A stretch of DNA of 64,000 nt from Pseudarthrobacter sp. NamE2 (GCF_005796205.1 NZ_VAHN01000001.1:186001-250000); one strand, 5' to 3'; shown: positions 1 to 13,548, counted from the stretch's first letter. The notes: generated by a model from the letters alone, not told the origin. Numbers and translations are program-made.

Positions 1-183
1 AAGCAACTGGGCCACGGAGTGGGCTACAAGTACGCCCATGATGCCCCGCATGGAGTGGCAACCCAGCAGTATCCGCCCGACGACCTTGTGGGGCGGGACT
101 ACTACCGGCCCACGAGCAACGGCGCTGAACGGGACATCGCTGTCCGGCTGGAGCGGCTGCGGAAGATTGTCCGGGGCAAGTGA
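1..183 (+). CDS. rarA: Replication-associated recombination protein A, C-terminal end (partial)
   Basis: This is the last 60 codons of a gene entering from the left, in frame 1, ending at TGA 181-183. The readable tail contains GYKYAHD, then [14 protein letters not shown], then a basic end with [11 protein letters not shown]. These match the C-terminal end of the RarA/MgsA AAA+ ATPase family, where a Y-x-Y-(P/A)-H-D stretch is followed by a Q-Q-Y-x-P-D-x-L block. RarA acts at stalled replication forks. The ATPase core lies outside the window, so the call rests on this tail alone. Confidence 0.75.
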   Translation, partial: KQLGHGVGYKYAHDAPHGVATQQYPPDDLVGRDYYRPTSNGAERDIAVRLERLRKIVRGK

Positions 184-354
184 CCGCCGTGGTAGGATGG
201 ATGTTCGTCTGGCAAGGCGCGGACGCATAATCCCCTCGAACTTCCTTCGGGTTGGTTATGCCCTGCGCCCAGTAGCAAAAGGCAGCGGTTGGCCGATGCT
301 CTCCATCGTGGAGGCCAGTAACACTGACACACCGCAGATATTGGAAGGACACAA

Positions 355-981
355 GTGGCTAACAACACTCGTGCTCGCCGTCAGGCCCGCCTTTCGCGGT
401 CCCTCGGCATCGCCCTGACCCCCAAGGCCGCCAAATACATGGAGCGCCGTCCGTACGGCCCCGGTGAGCATGGCCGCGCCCGCAAGAAGCAGGACTCGGA
501 CTACGCGGTGCGTCTGCGCGAAAAGCAGCGCCTGCGCGCCCAGTACGGCATCCGCGAAGCACAGATGACCCGTGCCTTCGAGGAAGCCCGCCGCACCAAG
601 GGCCTGACCGGTGAAAACCTCATCGAACTGCTCGAAATGCGTCTCGACGCCCTGGTCCTGCGCGCCGGCTTCGCCCGCACCATCGCCCAGGCCCGCCAGC
701 TGGTTGTGCACCGCCACATCATGGTTGACGGCATCCGCGTTGACCGCCCGTCGTTCCGCGTCGGCGAAGGCCAGCTGGTCCACGTCCACAGCCGCAGCGA
801 AGCCCTGGTTCCGCTCCAGGTTGCAGCCGCCGGTGCCCACCGCGACGTCCTGCCTGCCGTTCCGGCCTACCTGGACGTCAAGCTCGAGGCTCTGCAGGCC
901 CGACTGGTCCGCCGCCCCAAGCGCTCTGAAATCCCGGTGACCTGCGAAGAGCAGCTCGTCGTCGAATTCTACGCACGCTAA
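355..981 (+). CDS. rpsD: 30S ribosomal protein S4
   Basis: A full-length S4 of 208 residues. It binds 16S rRNA, nucleates assembly of the 30S body and contributes to decoding accuracy. The N-terminal S4 domain begins ANNTRARRQARLSRSLG, and the S4 RNA-binding fold (about residues 97-160) contains RLDALVLRAGFARTIAQAR followed by a VDG turn. The start is GTG at 355, with GGAAGGA just upstream. The N-terminal region has none of the zinc-ligand cysteines found in some S4 proteins, so this is the zinc-independent form. In many actinobacteria rpsD lies here, before DUF948 and alaS, rather than in the alpha ribosomal operon. It is closed by a strong terminator. Confidence 0.97.
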   Translation: MANNTRARRQARLSRSLGIALTPKAAKYMERRPYGPGEHGRARKKQDSDYAVRLREKQRLRAQYGIREAQMTRAFEEARRTKGLTGENLIELLEMRLDALVLRAGFARTIAQARQLVVHRHIMVDGIRVDRPSFRVGEGQLVHVHSRSEALVPLQVAAAGAHRDVLPAVPAYLDVKLEALQARLVRRPKRSEIPVTCEEQLVVEFYAR

Positions 982-997
982 TCCCAGCAGCGTATCC

Positions 998-1031
998 AAA
1001 GAAGCCCGTGGCAAGCGCCACGGGCTTCTTT
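998..1031 (+). terminator. Intrinsic terminator after rpsD
   Basis: A perfect 15-base-pair inverted repeat (AAAGAAGCCCGTGGC, loop AAGC, GCCACGGGCTTCTTT) begins 17 bases after the rpsD stop. The 3' arm ends in CTTCTTT, which supplies a short U-rich tail. It probably isolates rpsD from the DUF948-alaS unit. Confidence 0.9.
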
Positions 1032-1125
1032 GTATGTAAGGTACTTGGGGGACATCTGCGGAACGCGCAACCACTGGCGCGTGCAGGATGGACCGAACCA
1101 CAGAATTCCAAGGAGATGAACGTCT

Positions 1126-1500
1126 ATGTCTGGTGGCGATATCGCCGGCCTGATCGCTGCCGGGGTGTTTGCGCTCCTGGTGCTGCTGCTCGCCGTGCCC
1201 ATCCTGAAGCTGGGCAAGGTGTTCGACGAGGTCCGCACGGCCATCAGGTCGATCAGCGACGGCGCCACACCGCTGATGGACGAGGTCACCGCCACGGTGT
1301 CCACCACCAACCAGCAGCTGAAGAAGGTGGACGGCATTTCGTCAAACGTCTCCGACGCCTCCGCGAACCTCTCCGCCCTGTCCTCCCTGGTGGCCGCAAC
1401 GGTCGGCTCGCCGCTCATCAAGGTGGCGGCCTTCAGCTACGGCGTGCGCACCGCGCTGACGAACCGCAAGAAGCCCGCATCCGGCCGCCGCAGCCGCTGA
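1126..1500 (+). CDS. DUF948 domain membrane protein
   Basis: A 124-residue protein with one N-terminal membrane helix (about residues 8-27, AGVFALLVLLLAVPILKLG). A long polar, probably coiled-coil region follows, with VFDEVRTAIRSISDG and TTNQQLKKVDGI, and the tail is basic. This is the DUF948 pattern, which resembles bacterial methyl-accepting-type helical rods of unknown role. The start ATG has an excellent Shine-Dalgarno site (AAGGAGATGA). It sits between rpsD and alaS with a second small membrane protein just downstream (19-base gap), a conserved actinobacterial order. Its biochemical role is not known. Confidence 0.8.
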   Translation: MSGGDIAGLIAAGVFALLVLLLAVPILKLGKVFDEVRTAIRSISDGATPLMDEVTATVSTTNQQLKKVDGISSNVSDASANLSALSSLVAATVGSPLIKVAAFSYGVRTALTNRKKPASGRRSR

Positions 1501-1519
1501 GTTTCGGAAAGAACGAACA

Positions 1520-1750
1520 ATGAAACGACTTGTCTGGATGGGAATCGGCGTAGCCATCGGGATCATCGCCTTCCGCAAGGTCACCGAAGCCCAGTCCAAC
1601 CTCGGACCGGAAGGCCTGAACCGGGCCGTTGGCCGGCTGGCCGACGGCGTCTACGACTTCGCCGACGCCGTCCGCGATGGCATGCGCGAACGGGAGACGG
1701 ACCTCCGGTCCGCCCTCGGCGTCGAACCGGAAGAATCGGCGCGCCGCTGA
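1520..1750 (+). CDS. Small DUF6167-like membrane-anchored protein
   Basis: A 76-residue protein starting at ATG 1520, with GAAAGAACG just upstream. It has a short hydrophobic N-terminus (MGIGVAIGIIAFRKV) and then an amphipathic helical segment (LNRAVGRLADGVYDFADAV). In size and position it matches the small DUF6167-type proteins found between DUF948 and alaS in actinobacteria. It probably works with the DUF948 protein at the membrane, but the function is unknown. The family assignment is from memory of the gene order, not from a search. Confidence 0.65.
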   Translation: MKRLVWMGIGVAIGIIAFRKVTEAQSNLGPEGLNRAVGRLADGVYDFADAVRDGMRERETDLRSALGVEPEESARR

Positions 1751-1859
1751 CCGCGGGCAGCAGCCTGAACCAAACGCGGCGGGACACTTTCCGGATCCTG
1801 CTACCTGAACGAACACATCCGCGCCGGTGCGCGGACCAAGAAGGGTAAGAAAACAGCTC

Positions 1860-4538
<2,679 letters not shown>

Positions 4539-4545
4539 TCCTGCC

Positions 4546-5145
4546 ATGGCCACTCCTGCAGCTGCCGGCGGCTACCCCCAGGGCGTGAAACTGGGGGTGG
4601 ACGTGGGCACCGTCCGGGTTGGCGTCGCCGTCTGCGACCGCGACTCGATCCTTGCCACGCCCTACAAGACCCTGGACCGGAACGCCCGGAAGAATTCCGA
4701 CGTCAAGGTCATCGCCAGACTGGCGGGGGAACTGGGCGCGGTCCAGGTCTTCGTGGGCCTGCCCCGGACGTTGAGAGGCGAGGAGCATGCGTCTGCGCGG
4801 ATGGCAACCGATTATGCGGAGCTCCTTGCAGCCGAGCTTTCAGGACGCGGCCTGGACGTGCCGGTCAACCTCGTGGATGAACGGCTCAGCAGTGTCACCG
4901 CGCACCGCAGCCTCCACGAAGCTGGCATGAGCAGCAGGAATCACCGTAAAGTAGTGGATCAGGTCGCGGCGGCAGGTATCCTTCAGCACGCCATCGACAT
5001 GCAGAAAGCCAGGCGAGCGGATGTCGGCTCACGCGTGACACTGCCAGCCCCGTCCGTGGACCTGGGGGTCAACGAGGTGGACGAGTTTGTCCCCGGTACC
5101 CCGGGGGACACGGTCCAATCATCAGATAATGGAAGGCAACAGTGA
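4546..5145 (+). CDS. ruvX: Pre-16S rRNA nuclease / putative Holliday junction resolvase RuvX (YqgF)
   Basis: A 199-residue YqgF/RuvX protein with an RNase H-like fold. The first strand carries the acidic motif GVDVGTVRVGVAV, then VFVGLPRTLRGEE, then VDERLSSVTAHRSL with another acidic residue of the active site. YqgF is tied to 16S rRNA 5'-end maturation in E. coli and was earlier proposed as a Holliday junction resolvase. The start ATG is 7 bases after the alaS stop. About 45 residues of disordered, acidic C-terminal tail go beyond the usual ~140-residue core. The stop codon overlaps the mltG start. Confidence 0.9.
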   Translation: MATPAAAGGYPQGVKLGVDVGTVRVGVAVCDRDSILATPYKTLDRNARKNSDVKVIARLAGELGAVQVFVGLPRTLRGEEHASARMATDYAELLAAELSGRGLDVPVNLVDERLSSVTAHRSLHEAGMSSRNHRKVVDQVAAAGILQHAIDMQKARRADVGSRVTLPAPSVDLGVNEVDEFVPGTPGDTVQSSDNGRQQ

Positions 5146-6791
5146 GCCCTGCCAACATTGACGACGTTCCCGGCCAGGGGAACGCGAGGCCGCTGACCCG
5201 CAAGGAGTTGCGGGCACGCGAGAAGAGCCTTGACACAGGCAGCCAGGGTACTGTTCCGGAGCAGGCGTACGAAACAGGGCACGATGTGCCGCCGCCCCCG
5301 GCTGAGCCGCCGGTTGTCCCGGCTGCCCCCGCCGGACCTCCTTCGATCCAGAAGGAGGTTCCGGAAGGTGCCGGGCAGGGCCACGACGTGCCGGTGCGGC
5401 AGCAGCATGAGCCCGGGACGGACACCGCACGCGCAACCTCCTTTGAGCCGGCGATGGCAGGACATCAGCACGCGCCGGAGACGCAGTACCTTGAGCAGGT
5501 CCGGCACACCGACTCCGACCACCATGACCGCGGGCATTCCGTGCCTGCCTACCACGACGGGACTTACGAGGACGACGTCCACCACGACGACGTCCACCAC
5601 GATGCCGTGCACTATGAGGATGTCCATGACGACGGCTACCACCACGGGCACCACGATGACGGGTACCACGACGGCACCAGCCACCATGGACTGCTCGCCG
5701 GATCGTCAGAGGCGAAGGTAGTGGCCCGGCCCTCCAAAAAGGTGCGGCGCCGGCGCCGGATGCTGGCGCTGTTCCTCACGCTTGCCGTTTTCGTTACGGC
5801 GGTGGCAGTCGGTGCCCAGTTCCTCAAGCCCCTCCTGGGCGACGGCAAGCCGAGCGACTTCCCCGGCCCGGGATCCGGCGAAGTCCAGGTGACCGTGGAC
5901 AACGGGGAAGGCACCCGGTCAGTTGCCGTGGACCTCGAAAGCAAGGGCGTCGTGGCCAACGCCGACACGTTCCTGCAGGCATTTTCCGCTTCCGGGGGGG
6001 TCCTGGCGCCGGGCGACTACGTCTTCAAGTCCGCGATGAAGAACAGCGACGCCGTGGACGTCCTCCTGGGCCAGGACAAAGCCAAGGTCATCTACTTCGC
6101 ACTCAGCGCAGGCCTGCGCATCGGCGAATCCCTGCAGGCCATCTCGGAAGGTTCCGGCGTGTCCGTCCAGGACCTGCAGGCACTCAGCAACCAGCCGGCC
6201 CAGTTCGGCCTGCCGGCCAACGCCAAAAACCTTGAAGGCTACCTGGCCCCCGGCGAGCACCGTTTCCCGCTGGGCACCCCGGCCAAGGACATCCTCCAGG
6301 CGCTGGTCAAGATCACCACCGACGAACTTGTCTCGCAGGGCATCACTGATCCTGCCAGGCAGTACGAGGCCGTGATCGTAGCCAGCATCGTGCAGGCCGA
6401 AGGCGGCCAGGCCGAGTACGGGGACGTGGCCGGGGCCATCTACAACAGGCTCAAGCCCAATGACCAGACCAATGGCTTCCTGCAGGTGGACTCCGCCGTG
6501 ACTTACGGCCTGGGCACCAAGAGCTACAACTTCACGGACGAACAGCGCCAGGACAAGTCGAATCCGTACAACACCTACGCCAACCCCGGGCTGCCGCCCG
6601 GACCGATCGGTTCGCCGGGCAAGACCGCCATCGACGCAGCGGCCAGGCCCAAGTCCAACGACTACCTCTACTGGGTAACCATCAACCTGGACACCAAGGA
6701 AACCAAGTTCTCCCGGACGCTGGCCGAACACAACGTATACGTGGAGCAGTACAACGCCTGGTGCATGGCCAACGTGGGCCGCTGCGCATGA
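5142..6791 (+). CDS. mltG: Endolytic transglycosylase MltG with His/Asp-rich N-terminal tail
   Basis: A 549-residue inner-membrane lytic transglycosylase that cuts nascent peptidoglycan and so terminates glycan strands. The GTG start overlaps the ruvX stop by 4 bases. The order is: a long cytosolic tail (residues 1-205) with a proline-rich part and then an exceptionally His/Asp-rich stretch (about 122-182); a basic stop (KKVRRRRR); one membrane helix (about 207-228); and the YceG domain. The domain carries LEGYLAPGEHRF and ASIVQAEGGQ, the equivalent of the ASIVxxE catalytic glutamate motif, and ends near the C-terminus with LPPGPIGSPG and YWVT. aroE overlaps its stop, so the two genes are translationally coupled. 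Confidence 0.93.
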   Translation: MSPANIDDVPGQGNARPLTRKELRAREKSLDTGSQGTVPEQAYETGHDVPPPPAEPPVVPAAPAGPPSIQKEVPEGAGQGHDVPVRQQHEPGTDTARATSFEPAMAGHQHAPETQYLEQVRHTDSDHHDRGHSVPAYHDGTYEDDVHHDDVHHDAVHYEDVHDDGYHHGHHDDGYHDGTSHHGLLAGSSEAKVVARPSKKVRRRRRMLALFLTLAVFVTAVAVGAQFLKPLLGDGKPSDFPGPGSGEVQVTVDNGEGTRSVAVDLESKGVVANADTFLQAFSASGGVLAPGDYVFKSAMKNSDAVDVLLGQDKAKVIYFALSAGLRIGESLQAISEGSGVSVQDLQALSNQPAQFGLPANAKNLEGYLAPGEHRFPLGTPAKDILQALVKITTDELVSQGITDPARQYEAVIVASIVQAEGGQAEYGDVAGAIYNRLKPNDQTNGFLQVDSAVTYGLGTKSYNFTDEQRQDKSNPYNTYANPGLPPGPIGSPGKTAIDAAARPKSNDYLYWVTINLDTKETKFSRTLAEHNVYVEQYNAWCMANVGRCA

Positions 6792-7648
6792 GCCTCCGGG
6801 CCGCCGTCCTTGGCCATCCGATCAGCCATTCAAAATCCCCCGTGCTGCACCAAGCGGCGTACGAGCGGCTGGGGATCGGCATCAGCTATACCGCCATTGA
6901 CGTCACCAAGGACCTCCTGCCGGCCGTGATGCGCCAGATCCGCGATCAGCAGGGCTGGTGCGGGCTGTCCGTCACCATGCCGCTGAAAACCGCGATCCTT
7001 CACGAAGTCGACGAGGTCCGGGGCGTCGCCCGGACGCTGGGCGTGGTGAACACCGTGTCCTTCGAAGACCATCACGGTACGCCGCGGGCCATCGGCTCGA
7101 ACACGGATGTCACCGGAATCGTCAACGCCCTGCGACACGCCGGGACAGGAACTGCGCCCTCGGCCGTCATCCTCGGCGGCGGCAGCACTGCGGCCTCCGC
7201 GGTCGCCGCCCTGCATGAACTGGGTGCGTCGCAGGTTACGGTCTTCGTCCGTGACACCTCGCGCGCCGGCGACGTCCATGCAGCCGCCAGGAGCCTTGGC
7301 GTTGACCTGGATGTCCGCCCGCTGACCGAAGCCGCGCGCCCAACCGCGTGTGCCGACGTCGTAATTTCCACCCTCCCACCCCGTGCGGCGGACGGTCTTG
7401 CGGCCGAAATAGCCGCCCTGAAAACCGCTACGTCCGGCGTCCTGCTGGACGTGGCGTACGATCCCTGGCCCAGCCTGGCCGCGTCCGTGTGGCAGGCGGG
7501 CGGAGGCGCGGTGGTGCCCGGACTGGAGATGCTGCTCTACCAGGCCGTCGAACAGGTGCGGCTTTTCAGCCGCCGCGGAGATAACGTGGATGCGGCCGTC
7601 ATAGATGTGATGTGCGCCTCAGTCGGCCTTCCCCGACGGGCCTTGTAA
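6788..7648 (+). CDS. aroE: Shikimate dehydrogenase (NADP+)
   Basis: A 286-residue enzyme that reduces 3-dehydroshikimate to shikimate. The start ATG overlaps the mltG stop (ATGA), giving [17 protein letters not shown], the conserved N-terminal shikimate-binding motif. The catalytic lysine lies in [12 protein letters not shown], and SNTDVTGI is the second substrate motif. A Rossmann nucleotide motif [12 protein letters not shown] follows at about residue 130, and the C-terminus has [13 protein letters not shown]. All the expected conserved blocks are present. It is the first of four shikimate-pathway genes in a row and ends 26 bases before aroC. Confidence 0.93.
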   Translation: MSLRAAVLGHPISHSKSPVLHQAAYERLGIGISYTAIDVTKDLLPAVMRQIRDQQGWCGLSVTMPLKTAILHEVDEVRGVARTLGVVNTVSFEDHHGTPRAIGSNTDVTGIVNALRHAGTGTAPSAVILGGGSTAASAVAALHELGASQVTVFVRDTSRAGDVHAAARSLGVDLDVRPLTEAARPTACADVVISTLPPRAADGLAAEIAALKTATSGVLLDVAYDPWPSLAASVWQAGGGAVVPGLEMLLYQAVEQVRLFSRRGDNVDAAVIDVMCASVGLPRRAL

Positions 7649-7674
7649 CCGCCCTACGTGGCAGGATGGAAGAT

Positions 7675-8873
7675 ATGTTGCGTTGGTTGACTGCCGGGGA
7701 ATCCCATGGTCCGGCTCTGATGGGAATTATTGAAGGCGTCCCCGCCGGGGTGGAAATCACCAGCGGGCACATCGCAGACTCGCTGGCACGCCGCCGCCTC
7801 GGCTACGGCCGCGGTGCACGCATGAAGTTCGAGCAGGACGTCGTCACCATCCTCGGCGGGGTCCGCCACGGCGTGACCCAGGGCGGTCCCGTGGCCATCC
7901 AGGTGGGCAACACGGAGTGGCCCAAGTGGGAGCAGATCATGTCCGCTGATCCCGTGGACCCCGCGCTCCTCGCAGACCAGGCGCGCAACGCCCCCTTGAC
8001 GCGTCCCCGTCCGGGGCACGCCGACTTCACCGGGATGCAGAAGTATGGCTTCGACGAGGCCCGCCCCGTCCTGGAACGCGCCAGTGCCCGCGAGACCGCC
8101 ACGCGGGTGGCCATGGGCACCGTGGCAGCGCAGTTCCTCAAGCATCTCGGCATTGAACTTGTCAGCCACACCGTCTCGATCGCCAGCGTAACCGTGCCCG
8201 AGGGCCGTCCGCTGCCCGTACCCGCCGATGTGATCGCGCTGGACGCCGACCCGCTGCGTTGCTTCGACCGTGAAACATCGGACGCGATGGTGGCCGAGGT
8301 GGACGCCGCCCACAAGGAAGGCGAAACCCTTGGCGGCGTGGTGGAAGTGCTCGCGTACGGGCTTCCTCCGGGACTCGGCAGCTACGTGCACTGGGACCGA
8401 CGCCTTGATTCCCGGCTGGCCGCCGCCCTGATGGGCATCCAGGCCATCAAGGGTGTGGAAGTCGGTGACGGCTTCCTCACCGCCGCACGCCGCGGTTCCG
8501 CTGCCCACGACGAAATCGTTCGCGACGCAGACGGCCGCATTGTCCGTGCCAGCAACCGCGCCGGCGGGATCGAAGGCGGCATGAGCATCGGTGATGTCCT
8601 CCGCGTCCGCGCTGCCATGAAGCCCATTGCCACGGTGCCGCGCGCTTTGAAGACCATCGACATTAGCACCGGTGAGCCCGCCAAGGCGCATCACCAGCGG
8701 TCCGACGTGTGCGCGGTTCCGGCGGCCGGCGTCGTGGCCGAAGCTATGGTGGCACTGGTCCTGGCCGAGGCTGTCACCGAGAAATTCGGCGGCGACTCGG
8801 TGGCTGAGACCGCCCGGAACATCAAGGGTTACCTGGACAACATTCCGGCGTCCCTGGACTCGATCGGCAAGTA

Positions 8874-8874
<1 letters not shown>
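7675..8874 (+). CDS. aroC: Chorismate synthase
   Basis: A 399-residue FMN-dependent enzyme that makes chorismate from EPSP, the last step of the shared aromatic pathway. It starts with [15 protein letters not shown] at ATG 7675, 4 bases after AGGATGGA; an in-frame ATG three codons upstream lies within that site and is less likely. Signature blocks are [50 protein letters not shown] and the C-terminal [18 protein letters not shown]. The length is typical. The stop shares one base with the aroK GTG start. Confidence 0.96.
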
Positions 8875-10527
<1,653 letters not shown>

Positions 10528-10528
<1 letters not shown>

Positions 10529-11046
10529 TGCAGGGCGACGTGACGGGAACAGCCGACTGGCCGGAAGCCGGATTCCCCGGGATCCGCATCAACCCGGAAA
10601 CGCTGCTGCCGGAGATTGTCAACGGGGAAGCGTGCCGGGAAGCCCTCGCGGCGTCCACGGATCCGGCGGACCATATTTTTGTCCTGCTGGTGGAGGGCCA
10701 CGCCGCAGAAGCTGCTGAACTGCTGGCAGAGGCGCGCTTCAAGGACCCGGAATCGTTCCGGTTGCGCGCCTTCGAGGCCGAGGTGCTCAGGGTCTCGAAC
10801 CGGCTGGACCGTGCCGTGGAACTCTTCCGCCAGCTCCTGGCCGAAGTGCAGGGGACGCCCCGTGAAGCCCTGGTGCTGCAGTTCCTGGGCAAGACCCAGT
10901 ACACGGCTGGCCAGACGTCCGCAGCAGTGGAATCCTTTGCCCGCGCGCTGGACCTGCGGGTTGCGGAATCCGCAGACGCCGCACTGATCTACTCCTCAAC
11001 TGTGGCACTGCAGCGGGCCCGCGACGTCCTGGACCTGGCCTGCTGA
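10528..11046 (+). CDS. Tetratricopeptide-like protein of unknown function
   Basis: A 172-residue protein whose ATG overlaps the aroB stop by one base, so it is almost certainly co-translated with the aro genes. Residues from about 50 onward form helix pairs with TPR spacing: AAELLAEARFKDPESFRLRA, VLRVSNRLDRAVELFRQLL and QFLGKTQYTAGQTSAAVESF. There is no signal peptide or membrane segment. The last gene here is often the dehydroquinase gene in related genomes, but this protein has none of the dehydroquinase motifs. It may be a scaffold or adaptor; I cannot assign a function. Confidence 0.7.
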
Positions 11047-11070
11047 AGGCGGCGGACGCAGCCGCCGCCT
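11047..11070 (+). terminator. GC-rich hairpin after the aro operon
   Basis: A perfect 9-base-pair stem (AGGCGGCGG, loop ACGCAG, CCGCCGCCT) starts at the base after the last stop of the aro cluster. There is no U tract, which is common for actinobacterial terminators. It probably ends the aro transcript before efp. Confidence 0.55.
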
Positions 11071-11230
11071 GCATCCGCCGGAAACCGGGCCGGCATTTAC
11101 CGGTAGAATGGTTTTTGGATTTTTCCCATACCCCGTGATTTTTGACAAACACGCGCCGGCACGCCGTTTGGCATTCCGGCCGGCATAGAACGTCTGACCA
11201 TCGAGCAGACAGAGAAACCAAAGGAAACCT

Positions 11231-11794
11231 GTGGCAACCACTAACGACATCAAGAACGGAACGGTCCTTAAGCTTGAGGGCCAGCTCTGGAACATCATCG
11301 AGTTCCAGCACGTCAAGCCGGGCAAGGGCGGCGCCTTCGTACGCACCAAGATGCGCAACGTGATGTCCGGCAAGGTTGTGGACAAGACGTTCAACGCCGG
11401 CCTCAAGATCGAGACCGCTACCGTGGACCGCCGCGACTACCAGTACCTGTACCAGGACGGCGCGGATTTCGTGTTCATGGACACCTCCGACTACGACCAG
11501 ATCACGGTTTCCGGCGCCACCGTAGGCGACGCAACCAACTTCATGCTCGAGAACCAGATGGTCAACATCGCCATCCACGAGGGCACCCCGCTGTACATCG
11601 AACTGCCGCCGAGCGTCGTGCTGGAAATCACCTACACAGAGCCGGGCCTGCAGGGCGACCGTTCCTCCGCAGGCACCAAGCCTGCCACCCTCGAGACCGG
11701 CTACGAAATCCAGGTCCCGCTGTTCATTGAGAACAACACCAAGGTCAAGGTGGACACCCGTGACGGCAGCTACCTGGGCCGGGTCACCGAGTAG
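11231..11794 (+). CDS. efp: Elongation factor P
   Basis: A 187-residue translation factor that helps the ribosome through polyproline stretches. It starts at GTG 11231, with AAAGGAAA upstream. Domain I carries the tip loop [13 protein letters not shown] with lysine at about residue 32, the residue modified in some bacteria; actinobacteria often use it unmodified. The remaining OB domains contain [19 protein letters not shown] and the C-terminal signature, where [12 protein letters not shown] is readable. The stop shares one base with the nusB GTG start. A weak -10-like TAGAAT lies at 11104-11109, about 120 bases upstream, but no clear -35 box accompanies it. Confidence 0.96.
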   Translation: MATTNDIKNGTVLKLEGQLWNIIEFQHVKPGKGGAFVRTKMRNVMSGKVVDKTFNAGLKIETATVDRRDYQYLYQDGADFVFMDTSDYDQITVSGATVGDATNFMLENQMVNIAIHEGTPLYIELPPSVVLEITYTEPGLQGDRSSAGTKPATLETGYEIQVPLFIENNTKVKVDTRDGSYLGRVTE

Positions 11795-12204
11795 TGAGCG
11801 CACGCGGTAAAGCCCGCAACAGGGCTTTGGACATTCTTTTCGAGGCCGAGCAACGCTCCGTCCCGCCCTTCGACGTCCTCCGGGCGCGCCGGGAAAAGAC
11901 TGACCAGATCGTCAACCCCTACACCGTGGACATTGTTGAAGGCGTGCTCTCCCGGCAAGCCTCCATCGATGAGTTCCTGGAAACCTACTCCCAGGGCTGG
12001 AGCCTCGAACGCATGCCGTCCGTGGACCGGATCATCCTGCGGATCGGCACCTGGGAGCTGCTGTACAACGACGACGTCCCGGACGGCGTTGCGGTGAGCG
12101 AAGCAGTGGCCCTGGCCAAGACGCTCTCCACGGACGAATCGCCCCAGTTCATCAATGGACTCCTGGGCCGCCTCCAGCAGCTGAAGCCGTCGTTGCTCGC
12201 CTAG
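11794..12204 (+). CDS. nusB: Transcription antitermination factor NusB
   Basis: A 136-residue all-helical protein that with NusE (S10) binds boxA RNA in rRNA antitermination complexes. It starts at GTG 11794, overlapping the efp stop. The opening ARGKARNRALDILFEAEQR and the later MPSVDRIILRIGTWELLY, VAVSEAVALAKTL and FINGLLGRL blocks are the NusB family core. The length is normal. A long hairpin 20 bases downstream separates it from the convergent protease gene. Confidence 0.94.
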   Translation: MSARGKARNRALDILFEAEQRSVPPFDVLRARREKTDQIVNPYTVDIVEGVLSRQASIDEFLETYSQGWSLERMPSVDRIILRIGTWELLYNDDVPDGVAVSEAVALAKTLSTDESPQFINGLLGRLQQLKPSLLA

Positions 12205-12223
12205 CTGCCGGAACCAGCCGAAG

Positions 12224-12259
12224 AAAGAAGGACACGCGCCGCGGCGTGTGTCCTTCTTT
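12224..12259. terminator. Bidirectional terminator between nusB and prsW-like gene
   Basis: The inverted repeat AAAGAAGGACACGCGCC / GGCGTGTGTCCTTCTTT has a 17-base stem with one G-U pair and is U-rich at the outer end in both directions. It lies between the nusB stop (12204) and the stop of the convergent minus-strand gene (12271), so it can serve both. Confidence 0.85.
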
Positions 12260-12270
12260 GTGTTGGCAGG

Positions 12271-13548
12271 TCAACCGGTGACTGCGGCCCGCAACGCCAG
12301 GATCCGCTGCAGCTGCTGCCGTTCCTCCGCCTGGTGCAGCGATACGTCGCGGCCGCTAAGGATGCGCTGGCGGGTGTTCGCCAGTTGCGTGGCCGCCTTG
12401 AGGAACTCCTTCATGTGCTGCCTCCTGCCGTAGCCGGCAGCCCAGTTCAAAGCGGTCCGGCGGCCCCCCACGGTTCCCAGCAGTTCCACTTCGGCCGGAG
12501 TGAACCACCCCGCTGCCGAATACTCCAGCAACCGTTGCCGGGTCAGCCTTTTTTCCGCCACCCGCAGCAGGACGATGCCGCCGACGGCGAGGAAGAAAAT
12601 CGGCACCTGCACTACGACGTAATCCACCAGGAATCCCTGGCCCATGCTGTTCCAGCGGTTATGCAGGAACATCGCCGGCAGGAGACCCAAAAAGAAGGCG
12701 CCCACGGCAGCACCCGCGTGCCAGCGCCTGGCAGCGAAACCCATGATGAGCCCGGTGGTGCCCGTGAAGATCGCGTGGGCAAAGGGTGACATCACCCCGC
12801 GAAGGAAGAACACCTGGGCGAAGTCGCTGGCCGGGTTCGCCGATTCCGCGATTGCCCTGCCGAAGTACAGGATGTTTTCTGTGAACGCGAATCCTCCGGC
12901 GATGGTGAAGGCAAACACCACGCCATCCACAGGGCCGTCGAAGTGCCTCCGGGCAAGGAGGAGCAGCAGGAGCAGGCCCAGGGACTTGGCGAATTCCTCC
13001 ACGATGGGGGCCTGTACGGTGGCCATGTAGGTCTGCAGGTCCGGGACGTCGGAGAACTGGAAAGCCAGGACGAAGAACGGCTGGATGAGGAGGGTGGCGG
13101 CGATCGAGACGGCTGCTCCCCAGGTGAAGGCGAAAAACAGCAGCCGCTTGGGTTCGGGTTCCCACTTGTCGATGACATGGACCGCCAGCAGCACCACCGA
13201 AAGCGGAAGCAGGGACGCGAGGAAACCGATCAGGAAACCTGCCGTCCCCGTGTTGGAGAGCAGGAACGGCACCACCAGGAACAGGCTAAGGAACGCGAGC
13301 AAGCTTCCGGCAACCGTCAGGCCTGCCAGGCCGCCCCGCGAGCGTGCGGCCTCGAGCGCCCGTCCCTGCACCTGCGGGGGGAGCACGTCGTGCACGGGAC
13401 CCCCCTGGTGTCCCGGGGCAGGGCGGTAGTTTTCTGGCTGGACATGGCCCATCCAGCTCGGATTCGCCTGGCGCGGAAGGTATTCGGACGGGCCGGAGTA
13501 GGGATCTTCGGGCTGGCCGGACGGGGGCTGGCGGGGATGCGTCGACAT
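12271..13548 (-). CDS. prsW: PrsW-family glutamic-type intramembrane protease
   Basis: A 425-residue membrane protein. The chosen start is ATG at 13548 (MSTHPRQPP); the upstream open frame is not conserved in character. A proline-rich cytosolic tail of about 85 residues precedes about eight membrane helices. The PrsW motifs are present: EEFAK (about residue 183), AFTEN (about residue 224), HAIFTG (about 259) and LHNRWN (about 295). In Bacillus PrsW cuts an anti-sigma factor; the substrate here is unknown. The last 70 residues are soluble and helical. It converges on nusB and is divergent from pyrR. The symbol reflects the family, not demonstrated equivalence. Confidence 0.85.
   Translation of the reverse strand: MSTHPRQPPSGQPEDPYSGPSEYLPRQANPSWMGHVQPENYRPAPGHQGGPVHDVLPPQVQGRALEAARSRGGLAGLTVAGSLLAFLSLFLVVPFLLSNTGTAGFLIGFLASLLPLSVVLLAVHVIDKWEPEPKRLLFFAFTWGAAVSIAATLLIQPFFVLAFQFSDVPDLQTYMATVQAPIVEEFAKSLGLLLLLLLARRHFDGPVDGVVFAFTIAGGFAFTENILYFGRAIAESANPASDFAQVFFLRGVMSPFAHAIFTGTTGLIMGFAARRWHAGAAVGAFFLGLLPAMFLHNRWNSMGQGFLVDYVVVQVPIFFLAVGGIVLLRVAEKRLTRQRLLEYSAAGWFTPAEVELLGTVGGRRTALNWAAGYGRRQHMKEFLKAATQLANTRQRILSGRDVSLHQAEERQQLQRILALRAAVTG

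Noticed and set aside
1751-1859. Possible T-box or leader peptide before alaS
   Set aside because: No T-box sequence, no run of Ala codons in a short ORF and no terminator hairpin were found in the 109-base gap.
5575-5687. DNA-level tandem repeat in mltG as a possible CRISPR or minisatellite
   Set aside because: The short repeats follow the codons of the His/Asp-rich peptide and drift at third positions, so they reflect protein composition and have no spacers.
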